Of a stretch of DNA of 64,000 nucleotides, positions 7,781 through 16,810 are shown piece after piece; within the stretch, counting starts at the first letter, position 1, and each line of letters starts with the position of its first letter. Under the pieces are notes generated by a model. The model did not search any database. It had not been told where the DNA came from and was given only the letters and a program-made list of their open reading frames with translations. The translations under genes and the position numbers were made by a program. The DNA is from Streptomyces sp. NBC_00224 (GTDB taxonomy: Bacteria > Actinomycetota > Actinomycetes > Streptomycetales > Streptomycetaceae): contig NZ_CP108106.1 in the NCBI RefSeq assembly GCF_041435195.1, forward strand, positions 4,064,501 to 4,128,500, written 5' to 3'.

Positions 7781-9105
7781 GCCAGGCCCTCCAGAACATC
7801 GGCGAGTGCGAGCACCCCGGCCACGCAGTCGTCCTCGCCGGCGAACTCGGCCGGGGAGTGCGAGACGCCGGTGGGGTTGCGTACGAACAGCATGGCGGTC
7901 GGGACCGTCCCGGAGAGGATCCCGGCGTCGTGTCCGGCGCCGGTGCCGAGGACGGGGGTGTGCCCGCCGAGGATCTTCGCCAGCTCGTCGCGCAGGGCGT
8001 GCCCGAACTCGACGACGGGCGTGAACGACTCCCGTACGACGGTCAGGTCCACCCCGTCGCGGGAGGCACGGTCCCGGGCGGCCGTCTCGATCGCCGCGAC
8101 AACCGTGTCCAGCGTCGCCTGGTCGGCGGCGCGCGAGTCCAGCCAGCCGCGCACCAGCGACGGGATGGCGTTGACGCCGTTGGGCTCGCAGGAGATCTTG
8201 CCGAAGGTGGCGACCGCGCCCGCGAGTTCGGCCTCGCGGCGGGCGGCGAGGACCGTCTCGGCGTACGTGAGCATCGGGTCGCGCCGGTCCACCAGGCGGG
8301 TGGTGCCCGCGTGGTTGGCCTCCCCGGCGAAGTCGAACCGCCAGCGCCCGTGCGGCCAGATCGCCGAGGCGATGCCGACGGCGTCGCCGCTGAGGTCGAG
8401 GGCGCGGCCCTGTTCCACGTGCAGCTCGACGAACGCGCCGATACGGGCGAGCCGTTCGGGGTCGGGCCCGATGGCGTCCGGGTCGTAACCGGCCTCTTCC
8501 ATGGCCCGGGGCAGGCTGATGCCGTCGCCGTCCCGCAGCCGGTGCGCGGCCTCCACGGTCAGCTGCCCGGCGGCGAGCCGGGAGCCGACGCAGGCGAGCC
8601 CGAAGCGGGCGCCCTCCTCGTCGCCGAAGTTGACGATCGCGAGCGGCCGGGTGAGGACGGCCCCGCGCCGGCGGAGCTCGTCGAACGCGGCGAACGACGA
8701 CACGACGCCGAGGGGGCCGTCGAAGGCCCCGCCGTCGGGTACGGAGTCCAGGTGCGACCCGGTGACGACGGCGTCCCCGGCCTTCGGATCCCCGGCCCAG
8801 GCCCACTGGTTCCCGTTCCGGTCGAGCTCGTAGAACAGCCCCCGCGCCTCGGCCTGCGCCGCGAACCAGACTCGGCACTCGGCGTCGGCCTCGGTCCAGG
8901 CGTGGCGGCGGTAGCCACCGGATTCGGGGTGGCGCCCGATGGGGCGGAGGTCAGCCCACATCCGCTGGAACGTCGGGGGGGTGAATCCCCCACCCCGCCC
9001 CTTCCCGAAATCCTGCGGAGCTTCGGGGGCAGGGCCCCCGGACCCCGCCACGGGGCTCCGCCCCGGACCCCGCTCCTCGAACGCCGGAGAGGCTGGATTA
9101 CTCAC
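7771..9105 (-). CDS. M20 amidohydrolase (allantoate amidohydrolase family), candidate N-formylglutamate deformylase
   Basis: 444 residues. The family hydrolyses N-carbamoyl or N-acyl amino acids with two metal ions. Ligand motifs are [25 protein letters not shown] and VELHVEQG. Its place between hutU and hutF suggests the last hut step, N-formylglutamate to glutamate and formate, replacing HutG; this is inference. The GTG at 9105 overlaps the hutU stop codon and has GGGAGGG just upstream, so it is the best start. That start makes residues 1 to about 45 a translation of the interspersed repeat R2, before the normal family N-terminus ([10 protein letters not shown], Met49, ATG at 8961). Confidence 0.85.
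   Translation of the reverse strand: MSNPASPAFEERGPGRSPVAGSGGPAPEAPQDFGKGRGGGFTPPTFQRMWADLRPIGRHPESGGYRRHAWTEADAECRVWFAAQAEARGLFYELDRNGNQWAWAGDPKAGDAVVTGSHLDSVPDGGAFDGPLGVVSSFAAFDELRRRGAVLTRPLAIVNFGDEEGARFGLACVGSRLAAGQLTVEAAHRLRDGDGISLPRAMEEAGYDPDAIGPDPERLARIGAFVELHVEQGRALDLSGDAVGIASAIWPHGRWRFDFAGEANHAGTTRLVDRRDPMLTYAETVLAARREAELAGAVATFGKISCEPNGVNAIPSLVRGWLDSRAADQATLDTVVAAIETAARDRASRDGVDLTVVRESFTPVVEFGHALRDELAKILGGHTPVLGTGAGHDAGILSGTVPTAMLFVRNPTGVSHSPAEFAGEDDCVAGVLALADVLEGLACR
8990..9096. repeat. Interspersed repeat R2, inverted copy inside the M20 gene 5' end
   Basis: On the minus strand this reads CTCCGGCGTTCGAGGAGCGG followed by GGTCCGGGGCGGAGCCCCG, almost identical to 6284-6327. It also holds the hairpins CGGGGCTCCGCCCCG and GGGGGCAGGGCCCCC. 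It sits between the hutU stop and the conserved part of the M20 protein and keeps the M20 frame open ([11 protein letters not shown]). Confidence 0.9.
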
Positions 9106-10760
9106 TCGCCCTCCCGCATGGGTACGCGAACCCCACGCTCGTCCGCGACCGACTCCGCGATGTCGTACCCCGCGTCGACGTGCCGGATGACGCCCATCCC
9201 GGGGTCGTTCGTCAGGACGCGCCGGATCTTCTCGCCCGCCAGCGCCGTGCCGTCCGCCACCGTGACCTGGCCCGCGTGGATGGAGCGGCCCATGCCGACG
9301 CCGCCGCCGTGGTGCAGGGAGACCCAGGACGCGCCGGACGCCACGTTCACCATCGCGTTCAGGAGCGGCCAGTCCGCGATCGCGTCGGAGCCGTCGAGCA
9401 TCGCCTCGGTCTCGCGGTACGGGGAGGCCACCGAGCCGCAGTCGAGGTGGTCGCGGCCGATGGCGAGGGGGGCCGCCAGCTCGCCGGAGGCGACCATGTC
9501 GTTGAAGCGCTCGCCCGCCTTGTCGCGCTCGCCGTAGCCGAGCCAGCAGATACGCGCGGGCAGGCCCTGGAAGTGGACGCGCTCGCCCGCCAGCTTGATC
9601 CAGCGGTGCAGGGACTCGTTCTCCGGGAACAGCTCCAGGATCGCCTTGTCCGTCTTCGCGATGTCCGACGCCTCGCCCGACAGCGCCGCCCAGCGGAAGG
9701 GGCCCTTGCCCTCGCAGAAGAGCGGGCGGATGTACGCGGGGACGAAGCCGGGGAAGGCGAACGCCCGGTCGTACCCGGCCAGCTGGGCCTCGCCGCGGAT
9801 GGAGTTGCCGTAGTCGAAGACCTCGGCGCCCGCGTCCATGAAGCCGACCATCGCCTCGACGTGCTTGGCCATCGACTCGCGCGCCCGGGTCGTGAAGCCC
9901 GCCGGGTCCTTCGCCGCGTACGAGGCCATGTCGTCGAAGTCGACGCCGATCGGCAGGTACGCCAGCGGGTCGTGGGCCGAGGTCTGGTCGGTCACGATGT
10001 CGATGGGGGCGCCCTCGGCCAGCATCTGCGGCAGCAGCTCGGCCGCGTTGCCGAGCAGGCCGATGGAGAGCGGCTTGCGGGCGTCGCGCGCCTCGACCGC
10101 CAGCTCCAGCGCGTGCCGCAGGTTGTCGGCCTTCACGTCCAGGTAGCGGTGCTCGATGCGGCGCTCGATGGCGCGCGGGTCCACGTCGATACAGATCGCG
10201 ACGCCGTCGTTCATCGTCACGGCGAGCGGCTGCGCGCCGCCCATGCCGCCGAGCCCGGCGGTGAGCGTGATCGTCCCGGCCAGCGTGCCGTTGAACTTCT
10301 TCGCCGCCACGGCCGAGAACGTCTCGTAGGTGCCCTGGAGGATGCCCTGGGTGCCGATGTAGATCCACGAACCGGCCGTCATCTGGCCGTACATGGTGAG
10401 GCCGAGCGCCTCCAGGCGGCGGAACTCCTCCCAGTTCGCCCAGTCGCCGACCAGGTTGGAGTTGGCGATCAGGACGCGCGGGGCCCACTCGTGGGTCTGC
10501 ATCACGCCGACCGGGCGGCCGGACTGGACGAGCATCGTCTCGTCCTGCTTCAGGGTCTGCAGGGTGCGGACCATCGCGTCGTACGAGCGCCAGTCGCGCG
10601 CGGCCTTGCCGGTGCCGCCGTAGACGACGAGCTTGTCGGGGTGCTCGGCGACCTCGGGGTCGAGGTTGTTCTGGAGCATCCGGAGGGCGGCTTCCTGCTG
10701 CCAGCCCAGGGTGCTCAGTTCCGTACCGCGCGGTGCCCGTACGGGGCGGGGTCCTGACAT
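9102..10760 (-). CDS. hutU: Urocanate hydratase
   Basis: 552 residues, full length. The enzyme adds water to urocanate to form imidazolonepropionate using tightly bound NAD+. The NAD-binding stretch [12 protein letters not shown] is at about 169-180. The family motif [14 protein letters not shown] contains the cysteine (about 405) that corresponds to the known active-site cysteine. [10 protein letters not shown] and [15 protein letters not shown] are also diagnostic. It is first in the operon, with a good vegetative promoter 37 bases upstream, and its stop overlaps the M20 start. No hutH (histidine ammonia-lyase) gene is in the window. Confidence 0.97.
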   Translation of the reverse strand: MSGPRPVRAPRGTELSTLGWQQEAALRMLQNNLDPEVAEHPDKLVVYGGTGKAARDWRSYDAMVRTLQTLKQDETMLVQSGRPVGVMQTHEWAPRVLIANSNLVGDWANWEEFRRLEALGLTMYGQMTAGSWIYIGTQGILQGTYETFSAVAAKKFNGTLAGTITLTAGLGGMGGAQPLAVTMNDGVAICIDVDPRAIERRIEHRYLDVKADNLRHALELAVEARDARKPLSIGLLGNAAELLPQMLAEGAPIDIVTDQTSAHDPLAYLPIGVDFDDMASYAAKDPAGFTTRARESMAKHVEAMVGFMDAGAEVFDYGNSIRGEAQLAGYDRAFAFPGFVPAYIRPLFCEGKGPFRWAALSGEASDIAKTDKAILELFPENESLHRWIKLAGERVHFQGLPARICWLGYGERDKAGERFNDMVASGELAAPLAIGRDHLDCGSVASPYRETEAMLDGSDAIADWPLLNAMVNVASGASWVSLHHGGGVGMGRSIHAGQVTVADGTALAGEKIRRVLTNDPGMGVIRHVDAGYDIAESVADERGVRVPMREGE

Positions 10761-10796
10761 GGCGAGGCCTCCTCACGACGTGACTCAGATATTCAC

Positions 10797-10825
10797 ATCC
10801 TGGCGGTCTGAATAGAACTAGTCAA
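10797..10825 (-). promoter_or_regulatory. Probable housekeeping promoter of the hut operon
   Basis: On the minus strand a -35 TTGACT (10820-10825) and a -10 CAGGAT (10797-10802) are spaced by exactly 17 bases. They are close to the Streptomyces HrdB consensus TTGACN-TAGRRT. The predicted start would leave a leader of about 30 bases before the hutU ATG at 10760. Confidence 0.7.
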
Positions 10826-10934
10826 TAGACCAGGTGGGGAGAAGGGCGAAGAGGAGGAGGAAGGGGAAGGCGAAGGGGCGCGGAATCCGGCCGTATGGCT
10901 GCGCCGCCGGGCGGCCGGTGCTTGGCTTGATTCC

Positions 10935-12278
10935 ATGACCGAGCCTGATGCCATGACCGGCACACCGGCGGCGGCGCGCCGCGACCAGGCCGTGCGGGCG
11001 GCCGTGGAGCAGGGGCTCGTCGGCCCGGACGCCCCGCTCGCCGCCCTCCTCGACGTCACCGGCATCCGGCTCGGCGCGGCCGCGCTGACCTCGGCCTTCG
11101 CGGCCGTGACCGACGCGCCCGTACTGCACGCCTTCGCCGTCAAGGCGTGCCCGCTGGTCCCCGTGCTGCGGCTGCTCGCGGCCCAGGGGCTCGGCGCGGA
11201 GGTCGCCAGCCCCGGCGAGCTGGCGCTGGCCCGCGCCGCCGGGATCGGCCCCGCCCTGACCGTCCTGGACTCCCCCGCCAAGACCCCCGCCGAGCTGCGC
11301 GAGGCCCTCGCCCTGGGCATCGCCGTCAACGCCGACAACCCGCAGGAGCTGGCCCGCCTGGACGCGCTCGTCGCCTCCGCCGCGACCGCCTCGCCGCTGG
11401 GCCTGCGGGTCAACCCGCAGCTGGGCGCGGGGTCCATCGGCGCGCTCTCGACGGCGACGCGGACCTCGAAGTTCGGGGTGGGGCTGCGGGACGAAGGGGC
11501 CCGGGAGTGGGTCGTGGAGGCGTACGCGGCCCGCCCCTGGCTCACCCGTCTGCACACCCACGCGGGCTCCCAGGGCGTGCCGCTCGCGCTGATGGCCGAG
11601 GGGGTGCGGGCCGCGTACGAGCTGGCCGAGGAGGTCAACGCGCGCGTGGGCCGCCGCCAGATCGACACCGTCGACCTCGGCGGTGGGCTGCCGGTGAACT
11701 TCGCCTCGGACGAGGAGAGCCCGACGTACGAGGAGTACGCGCGACTGCTGAGTGAGCGGGTGCCCGGCCTCTTCGACGGTTCGTACGCGCTGGTGACCGA
11801 GTTCGGCCGCTCGCTGCTCGCCAAGCACGGGACGGTGCTGGCCAGGGTGGAGTACGCGAAGACGTCCGGGGGGCGGCCCATCGCGGTCACCCACGCGGGC
11901 GTCCAGATCGCCGCCCGTACGGTGTACGCGCCGGCCTCCTGGCCGCTGCGGATCGCCGCGTACGGCCCGAAGGGCCGCCCCAAGGCCGGTCCGCCCGTCC
12001 TCCAGGACGTGGCCGGTCCCGCCTGTTTCGCGGGCGACCTGCTGGCGGAGGCGCGGATGCTGCCGCGGCTGGAGCAGGGCGACTATGCGGCGGTGCTGGA
12101 CACCGGGGCGTACTACTTCGCGCACCACTACGCGTACAACAGCCTTGCCAGGCCGGGTGTTTACGGCTTCGTCGCGTCGGCGGACGGCGTCCGCTTCGCG
12201 GTGGTGCGGGAGCCGCAGGCGCTGGCGGAGATCGTGGCGGAGTCGGGGGGCGCGACCCCGGACGCGCTGCTGTTTTAG
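10935..12278 (+). CDS. PLP-dependent decarboxylase, alanine-racemase fold (DAP/ornithine type)
   Basis: 447 residues. The fold III decarboxylase features are the lysine that would bind PLP (Lys70 in HAFAVKACP), THAGSQG, the phosphate-binding DLGGGLPVNF, and the C-terminal DTGAYYFAHHYAYNSL loop. Family members decarboxylate diaminopimelate, ornithine, lysine or arginine. The substrate is not clear, and the missing lysA neighbours argue against the main diaminopimelate enzyme. It is divergent from hutU. The ATG at 10935 has only a weak ribosome site and a second ATG follows at 10953, so it may be leaderless. Confidence 0.85.
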   Translation: MTEPDAMTGTPAAARRDQAVRAAVEQGLVGPDAPLAALLDVTGIRLGAAALTSAFAAVTDAPVLHAFAVKACPLVPVLRLLAAQGLGAEVASPGELALARAAGIGPALTVLDSPAKTPAELREALALGIAVNADNPQELARLDALVASAATASPLGLRVNPQLGAGSIGALSTATRTSKFGVGLRDEGAREWVVEAYAARPWLTRLHTHAGSQGVPLALMAEGVRAAYELAEEVNARVGRRQIDTVDLGGGLPVNFASDEESPTYEEYARLLSERVPGLFDGSYALVTEFGRSLLAKHGTVLARVEYAKTSGGRPIAVTHAGVQIAARTVYAPASWPLRIAAYGPKGRPKAGPPVLQDVAGPACFAGDLLAEARMLPRLEQGDYAAVLDTGAYYFAHHYAYNSLARPGVYGFVASADGVRFAVVREPQALAEIVAESGGATPDALLF

Positions 12279-12292
12279 CGCGTCTTTCGCCT

Positions 12293-12320
12293 GCGGCCCG
12301 GTGGGGGCTGGTCGCGCAGT
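12293..12320. repeat. Interspersed repeat R1, truncated copy
   Basis: GGTGGGGGCTGGTCGCGCAG is present but the TTCCCCGCGCCCCT half is missing. It lies 15 bases after the decarboxylase stop and 8 bases before the stop of the convergent RpiR gene. Confidence 0.8.
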
Positions 12321-12327
12321 GGACGGG

Positions 12328-13167
12328 TCACTCCACGAACAAGCCGCGCCCCGCGGCCCCCGCGTCGAACTCCTCCAGGCGCGCCTGTGCGTCCGGCAGG
12401 TCGTCGCACATCGCCTCAAGCAGGACGCGGCCGAGCAGCATCGGGGCGCAGGCCGTGTCGAAGGCGAGGCCGGTGCCGACCGCCGCCGGGATCAGCAGGT
12501 CGCTGTGGCGGGCCACCGGGGCGAACGCGGAGTCGGCGACCGTGACGACGGTGAGGCCCTGGGAGCGCGCGTACGCCAGCGCGTCCACCACCTCCTTCGG
12601 GTGGCGCGGCAGCGCGAAGCACAGCAGCGCCGACGCCCCCGCCCGGCGCGCCGCGTCGATGCGGTCCACCAGCATCGAGCCGCCCTCGTCGAGCAGCCGT
12701 ACGTCGGGGTGGACCTTGGCGGCGAAGTAGGCGAAGCCGCGCGCCTGGGAGGAGGCCGCCCGCAGGCCGAGCACCGGGAGCGGCCGGGAGGCGGCGAGCA
12801 GCCGTCCGGCCTCCTCGACCGGCGCCGGGTCGGCGAGCAGGCCCGCCAGATGGCGCAGGTTCTCGATCTCGGCCTGGACCGCCTGCTGGTACTCGTTGTA
12901 CTCATCCTCGCCCTCCTCGGGCGAGGACGCGGGCACCACCTCGCGCAGATGGCGGCGGAGCGCCGGGTACCCGTCGAAGCCCAGGGCGACCGCGAAGCGC
13001 GTCACCGACGGCTGGCTCACCCCGGCCAGCTCGGCCAGCTCCACGCTCGACAGGAACGGCACATCGGCGGCCCTGCGCACCATGGAGTGGGCGATCCGCC
13101 GCTGGGTCGGTGTCAGCCGACGCCCCTCGAAGAGCTGTTGCAGCCGCGCGGCAGGACCGTCGCTCAT
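12328..13167 (-). CDS. RpiR/MurR-family transcriptional regulator
   Basis: 279 residues. The N-terminal HTH_6 domain (RLTPTQRRIAHSMVRR, ELAELAGVSQPSVTRFAVAL) is followed by a SIS sugar-phosphate-binding domain in the second half (LGLRAASSQARGFAYFAA ... ALLCFALPRHPKEVV). The family usually senses phosphosugars and represses or activates sugar-use genes. No sugar gene is adjacent, so the target is open. The ATG at 13167 has GGGGGAC just upstream. A 20-base palindrome about 50 bases upstream is a candidate autoregulatory operator. Confidence 0.92.
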   Translation of the reverse strand: MSDGPAARLQQLFEGRRLTPTQRRIAHSMVRRAADVPFLSSVELAELAGVSQPSVTRFAVALGFDGYPALRRHLREVVPASSPEEGEDEYNEYQQAVQAEIENLRHLAGLLADPAPVEEAGRLLAASRPLPVLGLRAASSQARGFAYFAAKVHPDVRLLDEGGSMLVDRIDAARRAGASALLCFALPRHPKEVVDALAYARSQGLTVVTVADSAFAPVARHSDLLIPAAVGTGLAFDTACAPMLLGRVLLEAMCDDLPDAQARLEEFDAGAAGRGLFVE

Positions 13168-13219
13168 GCCGTCCCCCTTCCTCACGCCCGGATCTCCACG
13201 ATATTCAGTCGCCCAGAAC

Positions 13220-13239
13220 TCTGCATGACCATATGCAGA
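13220..13239. promoter_or_regulatory. Palindrome upstream of rpiR-like gene, candidate operator
   Basis: TCTGCAT and ATGCAGA form perfect 7-bp arms separated by six bases. The site lies 53 bases before the RpiR start and 63 bases before the divergent small membrane protein gene, a usual place for autoregulation. Confidence 0.5.
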
Positions 13240-13301
13240 CGGGCAAGTACGGGGGCTATCCCCACTGCGCCCGCGCGGTCCACTCCGTACCGTGGGGAAG
13301 C

Positions 13302-13718
13302 ATGGAAGCCCGCGACGCCGATCTGAGAAAAGAACTCGACGCCACCCTGCACGCCCGCAGGGAGCTCGGCGAGGAGTACGAGCCCGCACTCGTCGACTCG
13401 TTCCTGGAGAAGGTGGAGCAGCGCCTCGACCCGGCGATCGACCGCCGGGTGCGGCGCCAGCTCGCCGAACAGCAGATGGTGGTGGCCCGCGGCGGCCGCC
13501 CGGCCGGCCAGAGCCCCGACATGGGTTTCGCTGAGCGCTTCGGGTTCGGCATGATCTCGCTGGTCCTCGCCATCCCGCTGTCCGCGATCGGCGCCGTGAA
13601 CGCGGGGCTGAGCGGCCTCTTCGTCACCTGGCTCGGCATCTTCGGCGTGAACGCCGTGCACGCCGCCCGCCCGTGGCCGTGGCCGCGCCGCCAGCGTGGT
13701 GACGGCGACACCGACTGA
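13302..13718 (+). CDS. Small conserved membrane protein, function unknown
   Basis: 138 residues from ATG 13302 (GGGGA upstream). A charged, probably helical N-terminal half (to about 70) precedes two hydrophobic segments at about 81-99 and 103-120 and a short basic tail. The layout suggests a cytoplasmic helical domain anchored by a two-helix hairpin. I do not recognise a function. It is followed directly by a strong hairpin terminator. Confidence 0.7.
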   Translation: MEARDADLRKELDATLHARRELGEEYEPALVDSFLEKVEQRLDPAIDRRVRRQLAEQQMVVARGGRPAGQSPDMGFAERFGFGMISLVLAIPLSAIGAVNAGLSGLFVTWLGIFGVNAVHAARPWPWPRRQRGDGDTD

Positions 13719-13728
13719 GGAAGCTGAG

Positions 13729-13785
13729 CGCGGGGACCGCCGCACCCCCGGTCGCCCGGGGGGCGGGACGACGGCGGTCCCCGCG
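13729..13785 (+). terminator. Hairpin terminator after the small membrane protein
   Basis: CGCGGGGACCGCCG (13729-13742) pairs perfectly with CGGCGGTCCCCGCG (13772-13785). The stem is 14 bp with a 29-base loop and no T-run, as is usual in Streptomyces. Between here and 14014 no gene or clear signal was found. Confidence 0.7.
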
Positions 13786-14014
13786 TGGGACGGGGTCCCG
13801 GGTCAGGGCCGGTCGCCGCGTCCTGGGCGTCCGGGAGGTCCGGGAGCCGCTCCGGAGTTCCTTGACGCCGCTGGTGGTGCCGGCCGGGTCTCCCCCGCCG
13901 ACATCCACCAATGTGCCGCACTTGTGTTAAGCGGGTGCTGCGCGGACATGTCGCGCTCGTACCAGTTCCGCGACCAACACGACGGACCGTCAACTGCCGC
14001 GGGGCGTACGGCGG

Positions 14015-15088
14015 TCAGGGGTGGGCCGGGTGCGCCGGGTGGGCGGTGGACGGCTCGGTCGCGGTCAGCCGCCGCCGGCGGCGGTGCTTGAGCAGTGCCC
14101 AGGGCGCTCGGGCCCCGCTGACCTCGGTACCGGGCTCCGCGGCCGCCTCCGCCGCCGCCTTGGCGACCGGCAGGATGTCCTCGTCGCGGTCCGCGTCGAG
14201 CCGGTCGGCGTCCGGCCACAGCCCGAGCGAGGCGCAGAGCGTGGGCAGTACGGCCATCGCGGCCGTCGCGTACCCCTCGGCCGACGGGTGGTAGTTGTCC
14301 GGCCCGAACAGCTCGCGCGGGTTCGCCTCGAACTCGGGGCCGAGCAGATGGCCGAGCGAGACCGTCCGCCCGCCCTGCTCGACCACCACGATCGTCTGCG
14401 CGGCCGCGAGCTGGCGCGAGGCCCGCCGGGCCAGCCAGCGCAGCGGCTGGTAGACCGGCTCGACCGAGCCGAGGTCGGGGCAGGTGCCGACGACCACCTC
14501 GGCGCCCGCCGTCCGCAGCCGCCGCACCGCACCCGCCAGATGGCGCACCGACGTGGTGGGCGGCATCCGGTGGGTGACGTCGTTCGCGCCGATCATGATC
14601 ACGCAGACGTCGGGGATCCGGACCGGGTCCGCCAGCATCTGCGAGACCTGGCGGTCCAGGTCGTCCGACTGGGCGCCCGGCTGCGCCACGTTCCGCAGCG
14701 TGACCATCTGCTCGGCCACCGCCGCGAGCCCCGAGGCGAGCAGTGCGCCCGGGGTCTGCCCGGCCCGCCGCACGCCCTGCCCGGCGGCCGTGGAGTCGCC
14801 CAGGATGCCCATGCGCAGCGGGGGTGTGCCGTTGGCGAAGGCCACCCCGTACAGCCCGTCGGCGCTCGGCGGGTGCGGGGCGGTGGCGCCGCCCACCGAC
14901 CGCCTGGCCAGCGCCGCCTCCGCGATCAGCACGCCGACGGCGGCCGCCCCGATCAGGCCGATCCCGCCGCCGCCGAACGCCGCGCCCGCCGCGATCCGGC
15001 GCGCCACCCGCGCCCTCGATCCGGCCGACATCCCGGCCGAAACGGTCGACACACTCCCAGCCACCGCCACCTCCTTGGAGCCGTACAT
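14015..15088 (-). CDS. Membrane-anchored SGNH/GDSL-family hydrolase
   Basis: 357 residues. A hydrophobic segment at about 32-62 suggests an uncleaved N-terminal anchor with the catalytic domain outside. The SGNH blocks are GDST (97-100, nucleophile Ser99), GAND (166-169) and DNYHPS with the catalytic Asp/His pair. Such enzymes are esterases or lipases acting on lipids or acylated carbohydrates. The C-terminal 80 residues are low-complexity and basic, ending in HPAHPAHP. It is divergent from the cystathionine beta-synthase gene. Confidence 0.88.
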   Translation of the reverse strand: MYGSKEVAVAGSVSTVSAGMSAGSRARVARRIAAGAAFGGGGIGLIGAAAVGVLIAEAALARRSVGGATAPHPPSADGLYGVAFANGTPPLRMGILGDSTAAGQGVRRAGQTPGALLASGLAAVAEQMVTLRNVAQPGAQSDDLDRQVSQMLADPVRIPDVCVIMIGANDVTHRMPPTTSVRHLAGAVRRLRTAGAEVVVGTCPDLGSVEPVYQPLRWLARRASRQLAAAQTIVVVEQGGRTVSLGHLLGPEFEANPRELFGPDNYHPSAEGYATAAMAVLPTLCASLGLWPDADRLDADRDEDILPVAKAAAEAAAEPGTEVSGARAPWALLKHRRRRRLTATEPSTAHPAHPAHP

Positions 15089-15195
15089 CAGCTACCTGCC
15101 CGGTGACAGGTGTCGCTCAATCCCGCTGTGAGGTGAACGGGCGCTCGCTCTGCGCATACGCTGGCGGCACCATCACGGAGACCCCGGAGACAACG

Positions 15196-16584
15196 GTGCA
15201 ATTCCACGACTCGATGATCAGCCTCGTCGGCAATACCCCGCTGGTGAAGCTCAACAGTGTGACCGCGGGAATCCAGGCGACCGTCCTGGCCAAGGTCGAG
15301 TACTTCAACCCCGGCGGCTCGGTCAAGGACCGGATCGCCGTGCGCATGATCGAAGCGGCGGAGCAGAGCGGTGCGCTCAAGCCGGGCGGCACGATCGTGG
15401 AGCCCACCTCGGGCAACACGGGTGTCGGTCTCGCGATCGTGGCCCAGCGGAAGGGCTACAAGTGCATCTTCGTCTGCCCGGACAAGGTGTCGCTCGACAA
15501 GATCAACGTCCTGCGCGCGTACGGGGCCGAGGTCGTCGTCTGCCCGACGGCGGTCGACCCGGAGCACCCGGACTCGTACTACAACGTCTCGGACCGCCTG
15601 GTGCGCGAGACGCCCGGCGCCTGGAAGCCGGACCAGTACAGCAACCCGAACAACCCGCGCTCGCACTACGAGACCACCGGTCCCGAGCTGTGGGAGCAGA
15701 CGGACGGGAAGATCACGCACTTCGTGGCGGGCGTCGGCACCGGCGGCACGATCTCCGGCACCGGCAAGTACCTCAAGGAGATCTCCGGCGGGTCCGTGCG
15801 GGTCGTCGGCGCGGACCCCGAGGGCTCGGTCTACAGCGGCGGCTCCGGCCGTCCGTACCTGGTCGAGGGCGTGGGCGAGGACTTCTGGCCGACGGCGTAC
15901 GACCGTGAGGTCACGGACGAGATCGTCGCGGTCTCGGACAAGGACTCGTTCCAGATGACCCGCCGCCTCGCCAAGGAGGAGGGCCTCCTGGTGGGCGGCT
16001 CCTGCGGCATGGCGGTGGTGGCGGCGCTGCGCGTCGCCGAGGGCCTCGGGCCGGACGACGTGGTCGTCGTCCTCCTCCCCGACTCCGGCCGCGGCTACCT
16101 GAGCAAGATCTTCTCCGACGAGTGGATGGCCGGGCACGGCTTCCTGGAGGAGGCGGGCCCCGCCGCCCGCATCGGCGCCGTCCTCGCCGACAAGGAGGGC
16201 GCCATGCCGTCGCTCGTCCACATGCACCCGGAGGAGACGGTCGGGGAGGCGATCGAGGTGCTGCGCGAGTACGGCGTCTCGCAGATGCCGATCGTCAAGC
16301 CCGGCGCGGGCCACCCCGACGTGATGGCCGCCGAGGTCATCGGCTCGGTGGTGGAGAAGGAGCTCCTGGCGGCCCTGTTCGCCCAGCGCGCCTCGCTCTC
16401 CGACCCGCTGGAGAAGCACATGAGCGCGCCCCTGCCGCAGGTCGGCTCGGGCGAGCCGGTCGCGGAGCTGATGGCGGTCCTCGGCGAGGCGGACGCCGCG
16501 ATCGTTCTGGTGGAGGGCAAGCCCACGGGCGTGGTCAGCCGTCAGGACCTGCTGGCGTTCCTGGCGAAGGACGCGGCGAAGTAG
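15196..16584 (+). CDS. Cystathionine beta-synthase with CBS domain pair
   Basis: 462 residues. It condenses homocysteine or activated serine with a thiol using PLP, linking methionine and cysteine metabolism. Lys44 in NPGGSVKDR should hold PLP, SGNTG is at 72-76 and GTGGT at 181-185. Residues from about 335 form a pair of CBS domains (MHPEETVGEAIEVLREYGV ... GVVSRQDLLAFL), which in other members respond to adenosyl ligands. No heme-binding N-terminal extension is present, unlike the animal enzymes. GTG at 15196 follows CCGGAGAC; an ATG at 15214 is less likely. Confidence 0.94.
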   Translation: MQFHDSMISLVGNTPLVKLNSVTAGIQATVLAKVEYFNPGGSVKDRIAVRMIEAAEQSGALKPGGTIVEPTSGNTGVGLAIVAQRKGYKCIFVCPDKVSLDKINVLRAYGAEVVVCPTAVDPEHPDSYYNVSDRLVRETPGAWKPDQYSNPNNPRSHYETTGPELWEQTDGKITHFVAGVGTGGTISGTGKYLKEISGGSVRVVGADPEGSVYSGGSGRPYLVEGVGEDFWPTAYDREVTDEIVAVSDKDSFQMTRRLAKEEGLLVGGSCGMAVVAALRVAEGLGPDDVVVVLLPDSGRGYLSKIFSDEWMAGHGFLEEAGPAARIGAVLADKEGAMPSLVHMHPEETVGEAIEVLREYGVSQMPIVKPGAGHPDVMAAEVIGSVVEKELLAALFAQRASLSDPLEKHMSAPLPQVGSGEPVAELMAVLGEADAAIVLVEGKPTGVVSRQDLLAFLAKDAAK

Positions 16585-16598
16585 TCCCGGCCTGTCGA

Positions 16599-16632
16599 GG
16601 GGGCGCCGCACCTTTCGGGGTGGGGCGCCCCC
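16599..16632 (+). terminator. Terminator after cystathionine beta-synthase
   Basis: GGGGGCGCC (16599-16607) pairs with GGCGCCCCC (16624-16632) and is followed by TTT, fifteen bases past the stop codon. Confidence 0.75.
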
Positions 16633-16681
16633 TTTGCCATGGGGCGGCACGCTTTCCCGTGGCGCGGCGCGGGGCGGTCAC

Positions 16682-16695
16682 TGAGCGCCCGCTTA
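16682..16695. promoter_or_regulatory. Inverted repeat upstream of thiolase, candidate TetR-type operator
   Basis: TGAGCGCCCGCTTA is a 14-base near-palindrome (5 of 6 arm bases match) about 115 bases upstream of the thiolase start. Sites of this shape are common operators before beta-oxidation genes of actinomycetes. No regulator gene lies alongside, so this is inference. Confidence 0.4.
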
Positions 16696-16810
16696 GAAAA
16701 GAGGCCCGCATCACACGCGCCTCCCGATGACCAATTCCGTACGTACGGGTAACTTCCCAGAGAGTCCCCGAGGTCTCTGAGCCCGTCCCGCCGCCCCCAT
16801 GGAGCCCGTG

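Noticed and set aside
6443..10776. Very long minus-strand frames joining parts of hutF, the M20 gene and hutU
   Set aside because: The family domains switch frame at clear overlaps (stop codons at 7771 and 9102), so the long frames are chance fusions of a shadow frame with a real one.
10806..10832. A palindrome GGTCT...AGACC in the hutU-decarboxylase intergenic region as an operator
   Set aside because: Only the outer five bases pair; the interior does not, and the region is better explained by the -35 element of the hutU promoter.
13911..14294. Open frames between the terminator at 13785 and the SGNH hydrolase
   Set aside because: They overlap the SGNH hydrolase coding sequence in antisense and lack start signals.
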